Positions 36,974-46,513 of a stretch of 64,000 bases of DNA are shown piece by piece. Position 1 is the first letter of the stretch. Each line of letters starts with the position of its first letter. A program made the translations under genes and the position numbers. Below the pieces are notes generated by a model. That model was not told the DNA's origin. It searched no databases and saw only the letters and a list, made by a program, of their open reading frames with translations. The DNA is from Bacteroidota bacterium (GTDB lineage Bacteria; Bacteroidota; Bacteroidia; AKYH767-A; OLB10). The stretch lies in assembly GCA_023251535.1 (NCBI GenBank), contig JAHEYP010000005.1:81699-145698 (forward strand), in the 5' to 3' direction.

Positions 36974-37765
36974 ATGAGCAGCACATTCACTTCAGTACAT
37001 CCCGATGCAAAGATCGGTGCGAATGTTCAGATTGACCCATTTACGTTTATCCAAGGAGATGTTGAAATTGGAGAAGGGACATGGATTGGATCCAATGTGA
37101 CCATTTACGATGGAGCACGAATCGGGAAAAACTGTAGAATATTCCCAGGCGCAGTTATTTCTGCCGTACCTCAAGACTTAAAATTCAAAGGAGAAAAAAC
37201 AACAGCAGAAATCGGCGACAATACAACTATTCGTGAATGTGTAACCATCAACAGAGGAACATCTGCATTAGGGAAAACAGTTGTAGGCGCCAATTGCTTA
37301 TTGATGGCTTATGTGCACATCGCACACGACTGCATCGTAGGCAATAATGTTATACTTGCAAACTCTGTAAACCTTGCTGGACACGTTTTAATTGACGATT
37401 GGGCAATACTTGAAGGATATGTTGGAGTATCACAATTCATGCATATCGGAATGCATAGCTTTATTGCAGGACAAACAGGAGTACGAAAAAATGTACCTCC
37501 ATTTGTTAAAGCTGCTCGCGAACCATTGTCTTATACAGGAATCAACTCTGTAGGATTAAGAAGAAGAGGATATAGCGATGAAGTGATTAATGATATTCAG
37601 GAATTTTATCGATTGGTATATCTGCGAGGACATAATGTTACGAAAGCATTATCCATTGCAGAAAGCGATATGAAATCATCAGATCATTTGAAAATGATGA
37701 TTGAATTTATTCGATCAAGTGACAAAGGAATTATCAGAGGATTAACCTCTGGTGAAGAAGAGTAA
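36974..37765 (+). CDS. lpxA: Acyl-ACP:UDP-N-acetylglucosamine O-acyltransferase
   Basis: 263 residues. Hexapeptide-repeat left-handed helix (1-190) with the catalytic histidine in HIAHDCIVGNNVI, and the C-terminal helical domain (FYRLVYLRGHNVTKAL). It performs the first acylation of lipid A synthesis. It begins 3 nt after lpxC-fabZ, so the whole set is one operon. Confidence 0.97.
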   Translation: MSSTFTSVHPDAKIGANVQIDPFTFIQGDVEIGEGTWIGSNVTIYDGARIGKNCRIFPGAVISAVPQDLKFKGEKTTAEIGDNTTIRECVTINRGTSALGKTVVGANCLLMAYVHIAHDCIVGNNVILANSVNLAGHVLIDDWAILEGYVGVSQFMHIGMHSFIAGQTGVRKNVPPFVKAAREPLSYTGINSVGLRRRGYSDEVINDIQEFYRLVYLRGHNVTKALSIAESDMKSSDHLKMMIEFIRSSDKGIIRGLTSGEEE

Positions 37766-37777
37766 ACCTGCGCAGTT

Positions 37778-38404
37778 TTGATACGCATCGAACTTGAAAC
37801 AATTGGCAAACGCCATCAACACCTATGGACATTCAGAGGTATTGATTATGTTTTCGAAGAAAAAACGCGTACTGCAATCATAGGATTTAATGGATCTGGA
37901 AAATCAACTTTACTACAAATCATTTCCGGATATCAGCAAGCCAGCGAAGGCAAAATAACTTATACGCATAATACTGCGGAAGTTGCTTCTGAGAAACTTT
38001 TCAATCTTTTGTCAATCGGTGCACCCTATATTGATTTGCCTGAAGAATTATCTATTGAAGAGTTAATCACATTTTTCTCACCTTTCAAAGCATTCCAACA
38101 AGGAATCAGCATTGAATCATTCTTAGAAATTAGTCAACTGAAGCACGCTAGAAACAAATCTATAAAGCAATTCTCTTCGGGGATGAAGCAACGATTAAAA
38201 CTTGCGATGGCGATTTTAAGTGACACACCTCTACTCCTACTCGACGAACCATTATCTAATTTAGATGCTAATGGCGTTGCATGGTATAAAGAAATGATCG
38301 ACACCTATACTTCTCAGAAAACAACGATAGTTGCGTCGAACAATATTGAAGATGAAATTTATTTTTGCAGCGGAAGAATAAACATTAACGACTACAAAAA
38401 GTAA
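37778..38404 (+). CDS. Orphan ABC transporter ATP-binding protein with altered switch residues
   Basis: 208 residues from a TTG start; MIRIELETIGKRHQHLWTF looks like a proper ABC N-terminus and no ATG lies nearby. Walker A GFNGSGKST, signature FSSGMKQRLKLAMA, Walker B LLLLDEPLSNLD. The H-loop, normally a threonine/serine-histidine pair, reads VASNNIEDE, so the switch histidine appears to be asparagine. The Q-loop glutamine is also not evident. No permease is adjacent. Last gene of the lipid A operon (12 nt after lpxA), so a link to lipid or lipopolysaccharide handling is possible but unproven. Confidence 0.75.
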   Translation: MIRIELETIGKRHQHLWTFRGIDYVFEEKTRTAIIGFNGSGKSTLLQIISGYQQASEGKITYTHNTAEVASEKLFNLLSIGAPYIDLPEELSIEELITFFSPFKAFQQGISIESFLEISQLKHARNKSIKQFSSGMKQRLKLAMAILSDTPLLLLDEPLSNLDANGVAWYKEMIDTYTSQKTTIVASNNIEDEIYFCSGRININDYKK

Positions 38405-38405
38405 A

Positions 38406-39275
38406 TTACTTTTTACCCATTAAATACTTCTTAATGTAATATACCGGCTCGAAGAAAAACAAGAGAAACGGTATCCTAACAACAAAATCAAAATTCTTCT
38501 TAGGTGTAAAGACTGCTCTAATAAAATACTGGACCGATTTCGGCATCGACTGCTTATAACCATTAACGCGATCCTTATCGAACCCTTCTTTAGTATGACT
38601 AACCGCATTAGAAAAAGGGCGCGAAACGTAAAGCGGATTAAACTCTATTCCGAAAGCCTTACTCATTTGAGAACGTAAGTCATTTTTTTCAAGAATTACA
38701 TCTTCATAACAGACAGTAATTATTGTCCTAGGATCTTTTTCAATCTTTTTAGAATCCCTCCAATATTCATGAAACAATAAAGAAGCAAAGAGATATCGCA
38801 CATAAATATTCTTACTGATACCGAACGGAAATTTATCACTCATTAGATTAATCCACTTCGTAAAAGCTATTGATTGAATATTAGCAGCAGGGTGTCGATT
38901 AATTAGTACTAATCCTACGTCAGGAAATCGTTTAGGAATATCTTTATAATAGACAGTATGCATAGGGCTTTTCTCCACAAAAATTGGAGACCCACTTATC
39001 TCTCGACAATAATTCATTGCCTTATTAAAAAACTCGAAATGATCTTTTGAAGAAGAGAAAATAGACTTAATCACATCTTCTCCCAGTAACTCGTTAAAAT
39101 AATTATCATTCAAAAAAGTTGATTCCACAAATGGCTTTTTTAATGCAATCGTATAAAACTTTGATTCATGTTTCGACCCAAAAAAGTTGGGTTGACCATT
39201 AATCAACATATACAATATCATACTGGTTCCGGAGCGGGGGGCACCAAGAACAAACACTGTTTTTAACGAATTCAT
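38406..39275 (-). CDS. Sulfotransferase family protein
   Basis: 289 residues from the ATG at 39275; the longer frame adds 16 residues without support. The N-terminal P-loop-like 5'-phosphosulfate-binding motif (FVLGAPRSGTSMIL) and a 3'-phosphate-binding segment (LINRHPAANIQSIAF) identify the PAPS-dependent sulfotransferase fold. The acceptor could be a glycan, lipid or small molecule. No sulfate-activation gene or glycan cluster is adjacent. Soluble, with a hydrophobic stretch near the C-terminus. Confidence 0.75.
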   Translation of the reverse strand: MNSLKTVFVLGAPRSGTSMILYMLINGQPNFFGSKHESKFYTIALKKPFVESTFLNDNYFNELLGEDVIKSIFSSSKDHFEFFNKAMNYCREISGSPIFVEKSPMHTVYYKDIPKRFPDVGLVLINRHPAANIQSIAFTKWINLMSDKFPFGISKNIYVRYLFASLLFHEYWRDSKKIEKDPRTIITVCYEDVILEKNDLRSQMSKAFGIEFNPLYVSRPFSNAVSHTKEGFDKDRVNGYKQSMPKSVQYFIRAVFTPKKNFDFVVRIPFLLFFFEPVYYIKKYLMGKK

Positions 39276-39415
39276 AATATTAAAAGTCTTTATGGCGGAG
39301 ATAAAGCCAAAAAATCCAACCATAAACGACTATCTGATTACAATGTTAAGGAATCAGCGGTTACTATCATAATATTATTTTATTTATCGTAACTTATATG
39401 ATACAAAATTAGAAC

Positions 39416-39571
39416 ATGAAAGACGACTCTACCTTCATTTACGACCACATTAGCGAGGAAGAAAAAGAAACTACCGAGGCTAATGAAACAGGAAGCCTCG
39501 GCAGTTTTCGATTTATTGCGGAGGAATTATTAATCCTCTCTACACTATTTATAATGCTTCAAATGCTATAA
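39416..39571 (+). CDS. Possible 51-residue protein with C-terminal hydrophobic segment
   Basis: An ATG-initiated frame of 51 codons. The first 30 residues are acidic (HISEEEKETTEANETGSLG) and the last 17 hydrophobic (ELLILSTLFIMLQML), resembling a tail-anchored or membrane-associated small protein. No homologue is recognised, and there is no clear promoter or ribosome site, so it may not be translated. Confidence 0.3.
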   Translation: MKDDSTFIYDHISEEEKETTEANETGSLGSFRFIAEELLILSTLFIMLQML

Positions 39572-39640
39572 AAAAGCATCTTGCATTAATGTTTTTCACT
39601 ACTTTAACGCATAATCTTACATTATGCGACAGAAGCTCTT

Positions 39641-40030
39641 TTAATAATCAACTTTATCAAGGAAGATATTGAACTCCTTCCTTAAATCATGGAATATCTT
39701 TTCAAATTGTTCTAGTTTTTCTCTCTGAACTTTGTGAACATTATCGAGTCCTGGTTCAGGCTCTGCAACAACTCCTTTTTCTACATCTTCAATTAAATTC
39801 TCATGCTGCTTTAAATCATGACGAATAATATCGAGCTGTTCTCTCTGAAGGATAAACTGGTTTTGAAAATGTTCAACCGATGCCATTGCATTTTTAGGTT
39901 TAAAATCACCGACGACAACTGAACCTAAATGAGTTTTAAAAGTTTCAATTTCTTTTTTCAGAAATTGAATTCTGTCTTGCCAGGCATCATGTTCTTCTTT
40001 CATGTTACCTAATTTAAGAGTGGGATTCAT
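39641..40030 (-). CDS. Conserved-type coiled-coil protein of unknown function
   Basis: 129 residues, highly charged and almost wholly helical; heptad-like hydrophobic spacing through 12-75 and 95-125, with a short Pro/Glu-rich break (VVAEPEPGLDNVHK). No signal peptide or membrane segment. A plausible cytosolic coiled-coil protein; family not recognised. Codon use is like that of neighbouring genes. Confidence 0.6.
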   Translation of the reverse strand: MNPTLKLGNMKEEHDAWQDRIQFLKKEIETFKTHLGSVVVGDFKPKNAMASVEHFQNQFILQREQLDIIRHDLKQHENLIEDVEKGVVAEPEPGLDNVHKVQREKLEQFEKIFHDLRKEFNIFLDKVDY

Positions 40031-40706
40031 GGTATGAGAGTTTTAATGGTTAATATAAATAAGAAGGGGCTGCACAAAGTACAGCCCCCTATAATTTTCA
40101 GGTTAACAATTTTACCATATCAGTTGTATCAAGATACATATCGGTAGATATTTGAGTTAAAAGTAATACGATATCATCCAAATCGCAAATTTTCAAAGAA
40201 ATGTTTTCAGGAAAGCGACCAAAATCATTTTATTGATTACCACTTGCCAAAAATTCAGGCCATCCTGCACATATCGAAAACAAAGGCAACCAATTTAATA
40301 ATAACAGGCTGAAGCAACTCCTTTAAAGGTCGACTTTTAGGATAACTGGAGCACCATTTAATATAAGAATCGGAAGAATTAGGCCTCCATTTATTATAAA
40401 ACAAGCCAAATATGGATCACAATACTTGAGTAATTAATGACATTAAATGGCAATGTTTCATTGAAAAGGCATTAATTCTAAGGCAATTCTACCCAAAAAC
40501 GCATAGGTTCTTACCAACATGTTTTAATTAAAAAGGAAATTGGTTGAATATTTTTCAGAGGAGAGTTTCACTTTAAAAGAAAAAAACGCCTAGAAACGAG
40601 GCACAATTGACAACAATTCCTTTGTCAACCTTACAATAGACTGTTATTGTAATTATAACGAAATGCTCATGCTGGTGGGGTTGTAGTTTGCATACATCAA
40701 ATCAAC
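40031..40706. other. Gene-poor AT-rich gap
   Basis: 676 bp in which no credible reading frame was found on either strand. A GC-rich hairpin GGGGCTG / CAGCCCC (40066-40088) stands just upstream of the coiled-coil gene. On the minus strand it is followed by a T-rich stretch, so it may terminate an unseen minus-strand transcript or form a leader structure. The rest holds no recognised signal. Confidence 0.5.
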
Positions 40707-41150
40707 ATGGTTATGAGATACTTTACAATTTCACTACTCGCTGTCGTTCTGGGCAGCTGTATTTGGTCCGACTCTTTCGGGCAAGTACAAAGCTCCAGGA
40801 AATATCGGATAGTAGCTTATAAGAATGGAGCTCCTCAGATATACAGCGTATCAAATGAGGTAGAAATCATCCCCCAAATGAGCTTCTATATTCCCAACAC
40901 CTTTACTCCTAATGGAGATGGGTTAAACGATACATTCGGAATAGCAGGAGAAGCGCTGAAAGAATTCCGAATGCAAATATTTAATCGCTGGGGACAATTA
41001 GTTTTCGAATCAGGAAATCCCAATGAACGTTGGGACGGAACCTACCAAGGCGACAAAGTAAGTGAAGGAGTATACGTATATAAAGTAACAGCTCAAGGGC
41101 CTACCGGCAAAAGAGAAACCAAAGAAGGTAATTTAAACGTTGTGCTATAA
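40707..41150 (+). CDS. Short exported protein consisting mostly of a T9SS type B sorting domain
   Basis: 147 residues (a second ATG at 40713 gives 145). N-terminal export signal (LLAVVLGSC, lipobox-like, or signal peptidase I after SDSFGQ), a 45-residue spacer, then a complete type B (gliding motility-associated, CHU_C) C-terminal domain: FYIPNTFTPNGDGLNDTF, IFNRWGQLVFES, WDGTYQGDKVSEGVYVYKV. Such domains normally end very large adhesins; here almost nothing precedes it. It could be a real small surface protein or a remnant of a larger gene that lost its front part. No frameshifted upstream homologue was found in the 670 bp before it. Confidence 0.7.
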   Translation: MVMRYFTISLLAVVLGSCIWSDSFGQVQSSRKYRIVAYKNGAPQIYSVSNEVEIIPQMSFYIPNTFTPNGDGLNDTFGIAGEALKEFRMQIFNRWGQLVFESGNPNERWDGTYQGDKVSEGVYVYKVTAQGPTGKRETKEGNLNVVL

Positions 41151-41324
41151 TGACATTTGTTCTAATAGCATACATCGTTAAGAAAGTTAAGGGAAATCCG
41201 GACCGGCCGAGCCCCAAGGTATATCTAAAAATACCGCTTTCATCGATCCGTTTGAGGCTGTTTTAAGCACCTGAAATGAATCTCCCGGATTAGCAGATTA
41301 GCGCCAAAAGTTGCAAAACCTTTG

Positions 41325-41378
41325 GGCGAATGATCAAATTTTTATGGCGAATGATCAAAACAAATTGGTCAATCGCCA
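41325..41378. repeat. Three-copy 14-bp repeat, two direct and one inverted, candidate operator
   Basis: GGCGAATGATCAAA occurs at 41325-41338 and 41346-41359 (identical, 21 bp apart, i.e. two helical turns). An inverted, diverged copy ATTGGTCAATCGCC lies at 41365-41378 (11 of 14 positions). The set is about 70-125 bp upstream of the promoter's TTTG. Confidence 0.5.
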
Positions 41379-41448
41379 TTTTTGTTACACCAAGCGAAAT
41401 TTTTCCATCTGTAAATCAATCACTTACGCATTTCAAGTGTTACAACAT

Positions 41449-41478
41449 TTTGTGCTAACGTTTTTCTGGATATATTTG
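41449..41478 (+). promoter_or_regulatory. Promoter of the first LamG giant
   Basis: TTTG at 41449-41452, an 18-nt spacer, and the perfect -7 element TATATTTG at 41471-41478. Predicted leader about 100 nt. Confidence 0.6.
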
Positions 41479-41581
41479 AACTGTTCACGCAAAAAAGCCT
41501 GTCTTTTAATAATTTATAAAAGATGCCCGGGTCAGGGCCTGAATTGTTATTGTCCAATTCAAACCCACACAAATACAAGAA

Positions 41582-44500
41582 ATGAAACAACAAAAACAGG
41601 AGTTAAAAAGATTGCCGTTACAAATCTTTGCGCTGTTAGTACTTCTTACAGGAAGTTACACAGCCAAGAGTCAGAATTGGTATCCAAACAACTACTGGAC
41701 ATTTGATGGCTCAAATGCTTTAACGGATTCAATGGGAAATTCGGATTTAAATCCGTCGTACTATCAGTCAACTTATGCAATTAGTCCCGCTTCGTCAACA
41801 ACTGGAGTAGGCAAATACCTTACTTTAACAAATACCGCTAAACTCATAGTAGCATCTAGCCCATTACCGGCTGATTCAGGAGTTACGGTAGAATTTTTAT
41901 TTAGAGCTGGTGCAAATATTAATTCACCTGTTCAATTCTTCAGCCGTCGCGATGGCGCAATAAACCTAAGGCTATATTTCCCTTACATTCGATTTACTAC
42001 TAAGAGTATTCCAACCGGATCTTCTACTGCTGTTACAGACAATTTAGATATTCAATTGGAAGCGATTGGAAGAGGGTCATATAACTACTTCGTTGATAAT
42101 AACTGGCATCACATCGTTTTTAAATATGATGCCAAAAACGGAACAAAAGAAGTTTGGGTTGACGGACAATTGCCTGCTGGTTTCAGTAAGACTTTAGCAA
42201 AAGGAAGTATTCCTGCAAACGCATCAAGTCCTAATAGTAACATTTGCGACATAAACACAATCACTGACTACACAAAATATGTTGGAGATCTCGATGAAAT
42301 TGCTGCATACAAGTATGCACTTCCTTCAACGATGATTTACAAACATTACACGGAATTCACACAGAAGAAGCACTATTCATTCGCAAACTCTACAGTTGCT
42401 GCTCCGGCAGCGGCATCGATTGTTGGAAGTCTGAATATAAATGAATTTGCTCCTGGACATCCGACTCCTACCGTAGATGCCTTGACACAGCTTAAAACTT
42501 TCCCTGCAGCAAGAGCATTACCTTCTTCAACATTATTTCCGAATACAATGATTTTCAATCCTGCTCACGTAGCAGGTGATGGAACTGCATCATATAGCAC
42601 TAGTACATTGGTGCAAAGAAGTAAAGAAGTACAAAAGGAATTAGTCACAAACTTCTATTATGCACTTTTAGTGTCGAGCAATACGCATAGTGTTGCTGAC
42701 TTTGGCGATACAAATACTTATGATGGTGCATGGATTAAAATGGCGAACCTTAATCCATCATGGAAGACTTCAGCTAACTCATATTGGGAGCAATTAAGTC
42801 CTCAAGGAATTGGAAAAGCTTCTACTGAACCATACATCAAATGTGAATGTATGCCAGCTGCATCGTACTTAAGAAATTCATCGGGTCAATATATCGATCG
42901 CTATGGTAATGTTATTACTACCTCAAAAGTAGTAAGTCCTGAATCAGCGTTGGATTCATTAAAATTTGACGGACAAACAATGCGCTACTATCTTGATCAG
43001 TTAACGAAGAAAATGACGCGTCCGTTAAACACGTTATTTGAAAACGGTGAAGTAATTACAAACTGGACAAGCACTGGTTTACAGAAAGACCCTACTGTAC
43101 TTGCTGCATTTAACGCAAGCGGATTAGGCGATTGGTCAAAATATTCAGGCAGAGGAATGAAACGATTAACTACTGCTTACACGAATGAATTTTTATCATT
43201 ACCTGCTCTTGCTAATACACGTTTCAGCCATTATTATTTAAACGGACATCCGCAATACAGCTGGAACTGGTCAGAAACCCGCACGATAAACTCTCTTGTT
43301 AACGGTCAACGTTATTCATCAGGAGATATCTATATGCAACGTCCAAACATTTGGAGATACTGGCAAGGTGCTGCACATGGATGGCAATTTATAGTTGACA
43401 GTCGCTTTACTGAAATAAGTTTAGGTGATAAATTATTTGCGCCTTATGTTTCTCCGGGTTGGGTCGACGAAGAGCTTATCCCTCGTCCTGCACAATGGTT
43501 AGGCTTCTTAAAAGTAATTGCAATGAGTGGAGCAGAATATTTCCAAACAGGATATTTTGTTACGAAGCAACCATACCAAAACCCGAACAACTATGTTTGG
43601 CAGATGGCACTTCCGGGATATGCTGAAGCAATCACTACTCGCTACGAAGATTTAATGTTTAATGGTAGTTTGATGAACGGAGATGTTCCTGCAGACGCAG
43701 CTTCAAATCCAAATCAACCTGGTTATTCTTTCTATGCAGGTGATGTAACGAAATTAGTTGTCGGAAGGAAACACAATACGCTTAACAAATATGCATTAAC
43801 AGGTACAATTCAACCTAACTCAAACATGGTTGGGAATGCTCCTTTAAGCGGTGTTGCGTCAATTAAACTGAACGGACAAACATTAAAGTTCAATATTCGT
43901 CGTCAAGGAAGTACTTATATTTATGACAACACGAATACTGCCTCTCCTGTATTTTATCAACTTGATTTGTGGCATGAAGAAACTCACCCTTACTATTGGA
44001 GCAAAAACTTCAACTTAGAAGGTGAATTATTCGACAACACTACATCAACAAGTGCAGAAATAAGAACATATGTTCCAGCAGGAACTGTTGCAGGAGACTA
44101 TACTAATTTCACTTCTTGTGTAGGATTCAAATCGGTTGGAGTTGTAGAATACAATTTCGTTCCTAGAGGAACAGCAGCTACTCAATATGTATGGGTTAGA
44201 GCGAGAAGTAAAACAGGAACTAACACTGGATTTACCATCTCTCTTGACGGAACAACTACTAATAGTATTACTTGTGTTAAAGACACTAACTGGACATGGT
44301 ATCGCTATGATGCAACAACATCACAAGCAATCGCTTTTGCTAACTTAAGTCTAGTTAATCATAAGCTAGGAATTACGCCTCTTACAACAGCATTAGAAAT
44401 TGATTTAGTTACGATAGCACCAACATCAGGAGCTGTTTACACAACTTATGCAGGACCTTGTACGGCAACAACATTCACAGCATCAATCACTCCTGCATCT

Positions 44501-46513
44501 ACAACTACATTCTGTCAAGGCGGTAGTGTTGTATTAACTGCAACTACAGGAACATCATACTTATGGTCAACCGGTGCAACTACGCAATCAATTACTGTTA
44601 GCACAGGTGGAACTTACTCTGCAACGGTAACATCAGGAACACAAACAGCAACAACAGCACCTGTATCAGTTACTGTTAATGCTTCACCTTCTACAGTTGT
44701 TAATGCATCTGGAGCAACAACATTCTGTCCGGGAGGATCTGTAACGCTTTCATCTGCAGCAACAGGAGCAACCTATTTATGGTCGAATGGAGCAACTACG
44801 CAATCCATTACAGCTACAACATCAGGAAATTATTCATTAACAATAACTTCATCAAGTGGATGTACTGCAACAACAACACCTGTAACTGTTACCGCATTAA
44901 CAGCGCCAACAGCAACAATAACAGCTGGAGGAGCAACTACATTCTGTTCTGGTAAAACAGTAGCGCTTACGGCTAATTCGGGTTCATCATATTTATGGTC
45001 GAACGGTGCAACTACTCAATCAATTAATGTAGGTACATCAGGTTCTTATATAGTTACTGTAACTCAATCTGGAGGATGCTCAAAAGCATCATCGGCAACA
45101 ACGGTTACTGTTAATGCATCCCCATCAACTACAGTTAACACATCTGGAGCTACAACATTCTGCACAGGAGGTTTTGTAACGTTAACATCAGCGGCAACAG
45201 GTGCTACTTATTTGTGGTCGAATGGAGCAACATCTCAAGCAATAAACGTTACTACTACTGGAAGCTACTCAGCTACAATTACCGGTACTAATGGATGCGC
45301 CATTAATACTACCCCAATAGCAGTAACTGCAGTTACTAATCCAACAGCTACAATTACAGCAAGCGGAGCTACTTCATTCTGCTCAGGAGGTTCTGTAACC
45401 TTAACAGCGAATACAGGATCAACCTATTTATGGTCGAATGGAGCAACTACACAATCAATCAACGTAAGTTCAGCAGGTTCTTATAGCGTTACAGTAAGCC
45501 AAGCGGCAGGATGTTCTAAAACATCATCAGCAACAGCAGTAACTGTAAATCCTGCACCTACAAATACGGTTACAGCTTCAGGACCTACAACATTCTGTAA
45601 TAGCAGCGTGACTTTAACATCGGGATCTGCTACAGGATCATATTTATGGTCGAACGGAGCAACGAGCAAATCAATTACTGTAAGTACTACAGGAAACTAT
45701 ACTTGTAAAGTAACATCTACAAATGGATGTACTAGCTTAAGTACTGCAATACCAGTTTCAGCGTCAACAGGATCTACATCAACTCCAACAATTACTGCAA
45801 GTGGAACAACATCGTTCTGTACCGGAGGATCTGTAGTGTTAACTCCCACTTCTGGATCATCGTACTTATGGTCGAACGGAGCTACTTCTCCTACTCTAAC
45901 AGTAACTTCTTCGGGAAGCTATTCGGTTACAGTAACTCAAGCAGGGGGATGCTCAGCAACATCTGCTGCTACTAACGTATCAGTAAGCCCGCAAGCGACG
46001 TTCAATGTAACTACAAGCGGTCCATTATCGTTCTGCGCCGGAGGAAGCGTTACAATCACTGTAAACAGCTCTAATGCTCAAGCATATGTTTGGTATAAAA
46101 ATAATGCTGTAATAACATCGGCAACGTCTGCAAGCTATAAGGCTACCTCAGCAGGTACATATAAAGTAAGAGTTCAACTAGGCAGTTGCGGAACATTTGC
46201 TAATCCTTATACGGTAACAATACCTTGTAAAGAAGGAGAAGAACTACCGATGGCTACTTCATTCTCTGCTTATCCTAATCCGTTTAACAGCGATGTAAAC
46301 TTAGCCTTCACTTTAGGCTCTGCCGATAATGTAACGATTAAAATCTATGATCTATCAGGAAAGCTAATCGACATTTTAATGGATAATGCGTTCGTATCAG
46401 AAGGTGAAACAAAAGTCGAATATCATGCATCTCACCTAGCTAGAGGTTTATACATTGCCGAAATCGTAACCTCAACACAAAAGGAACGAATCAAAATCTC
46501 TGCAATCGAATAA
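41582..46513 (+). CDS. Giant T9SS cargo: LamG, unrecognised middle domain, CBM-like, Ig-like repeats
   Basis: 1643 residues. Signal peptide (1-30), LamG-like jelly-roll (about 35-245; NNWHHIVFKYDAKNGTKEVW), an unrecognised conserved region (about 275-760), a CBM6/35-like beta-sandwich (about 820-955; YVWVRARSKTGTNTGF), eight Ig-like repeats (about 965-1540, each with an FC near the start and YLWSNGAT in the middle), and a type A T9SS sorting domain (from about 1560; AYPNPFNSDVNLAF). The middle region carries conserved acidic motifs shared with the paralogue (FENGEVI, SETRTIN near 563, RPAQWLGFLK near 636), suggesting a TIM-barrel-like glycosidase. This is inferred from motif style and the neighbouring carbohydrate-type domains; no catalytic pair has been shown. 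Probably surface-exposed or released. Confidence 0.7.
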   Translation: MKQQKQELKRLPLQIFALLVLLTGSYTAKSQNWYPNNYWTFDGSNALTDSMGNSDLNPSYYQSTYAISPASSTTGVGKYLTLTNTAKLIVASSPLPADSGVTVEFLFRAGANINSPVQFFSRRDGAINLRLYFPYIRFTTKSIPTGSSTAVTDNLDIQLEAIGRGSYNYFVDNNWHHIVFKYDAKNGTKEVWVDGQLPAGFSKTLAKGSIPANASSPNSNICDINTITDYTKYVGDLDEIAAYKYALPSTMIYKHYTEFTQKKHYSFANSTVAAPAAASIVGSLNINEFAPGHPTPTVDALTQLKTFPAARALPSSTLFPNTMIFNPAHVAGDGTASYSTSTLVQRSKEVQKELVTNFYYALLVSSNTHSVADFGDTNTYDGAWIKMANLNPSWKTSANSYWEQLSPQGIGKASTEPYIKCECMPAASYLRNSSGQYIDRYGNVITTSKVVSPESALDSLKFDGQTMRYYLDQLTKKMTRPLNTLFENGEVITNWTSTGLQKDPTVLAAFNASGLGDWSKYSGRGMKRLTTAYTNEFLSLPALANTRFSHYYLNGHPQYSWNWSETRTINSLVNGQRYSSGDIYMQRPNIWRYWQGAAHGWQFIVDSRFTEISLGDKLFAPYVSPGWVDEELIPRPAQWLGFLKVIAMSGAEYFQTGYFVTKQPYQNPNNYVWQMALPGYAEAITTRYEDLMFNGSLMNGDVPADAASNPNQPGYSFYAGDVTKLVVGRKHNTLNKYALTGTIQPNSNMVGNAPLSGVASIKLNGQTLKFNIRRQGSTYIYDNTNTASPVFYQLDLWHEETHPYYWSKNFNLEGELFDNTTSTSAEIRTYVPAGTVAGDYTNFTSCVGFKSVGVVEYNFVPRGTAATQYVWVRARSKTGTNTGFTISLDGTTTNSITCVKDTNWTWYRYDATTSQAIAFANLSLVNHKLGITPLTTALEIDLVTIAPTSGAVYTTYAGPCTATTFTASITPASTTTFCQGGSVVLTATTGTSYLWSTGATTQSITVSTGGTYSATVTSGTQTATTAPVSVTVNASPSTVVNASGATTFCPGGSVTLSSAATGATYLWSNGATTQSITATTSGNYSLTITSSSGCTATTTPVTVTALTAPTATITAGGATTFCSGKTVALTANSGSSYLWSNGATTQSINVGTSGSYIVTVTQSGGCSKASSATTVTVNASPSTTVNTSGATTFCTGGFVTLTSAATGATYLWSNGATSQAINVTTTGSYSATITGTNGCAINTTPIAVTAVTNPTATITASGATSFCSGGSVTLTANTGSTYLWSNGATTQSINVSSAGSYSVTVSQAAGCSKTSSATAVTVNPAPTNTVTASGPTTFCNSSVTLTSGSATGSYLWSNGATSKSITVSTTGNYTCKVTSTNGCTSLSTAIPVSASTGSTSTPTITASGTTSFCTGGSVVLTPTSGSSYLWSNGATSPTLTVTSSGSYSVTVTQAGGCSATSAATNVSVSPQATFNVTTSGPLSFCAGGSVTITVNSSNAQAYVWYKNNAVITSATSASYKATSAGTYKVRVQLGSCGTFANPYTVTIPCKEGEELPMATSFSAYPNPFNSDVNLAFTLGSADNVTIKIYDLSGKLIDILMDNAFVSEGETKVEYHASHLARGLYIAEIVTSTQKERIKISAIE
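44480..46200 (+). repeat. Array of eight Ig-like coding repeats, about 215 bp each
   Basis: The encoded repeats alternate between two sub-types: repeats 2 and 4 share SSAATGATYLWSNGAT-like sequence, repeats 3 and 5 share TANSGSSYLWSNGATTQSIN-like sequence. The DNA around the YLWSNGA core is nearly identical between copies. The pattern suggests that a two-repeat block was duplicated. Confidence 0.75.

Larger units (their letters stand above)
41151..41581. other. Regulatory gap before the first LamG giant
   Basis: 431 bp without a credible gene; a 131-residue frame across 41311-41706 mostly overlaps the giant gene in another frame and looks unrelated to any protein. The gap contains a three-copy repeat (41325-41378) and a standard promoter (41449-41478). 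Confidence 0.6.

Noticed and set aside
41311..41706. 131-residue frame before and into the first giant
   Set aside because: It overlaps the giant gene in another frame, contains the promoter and repeats, and resembles no protein.
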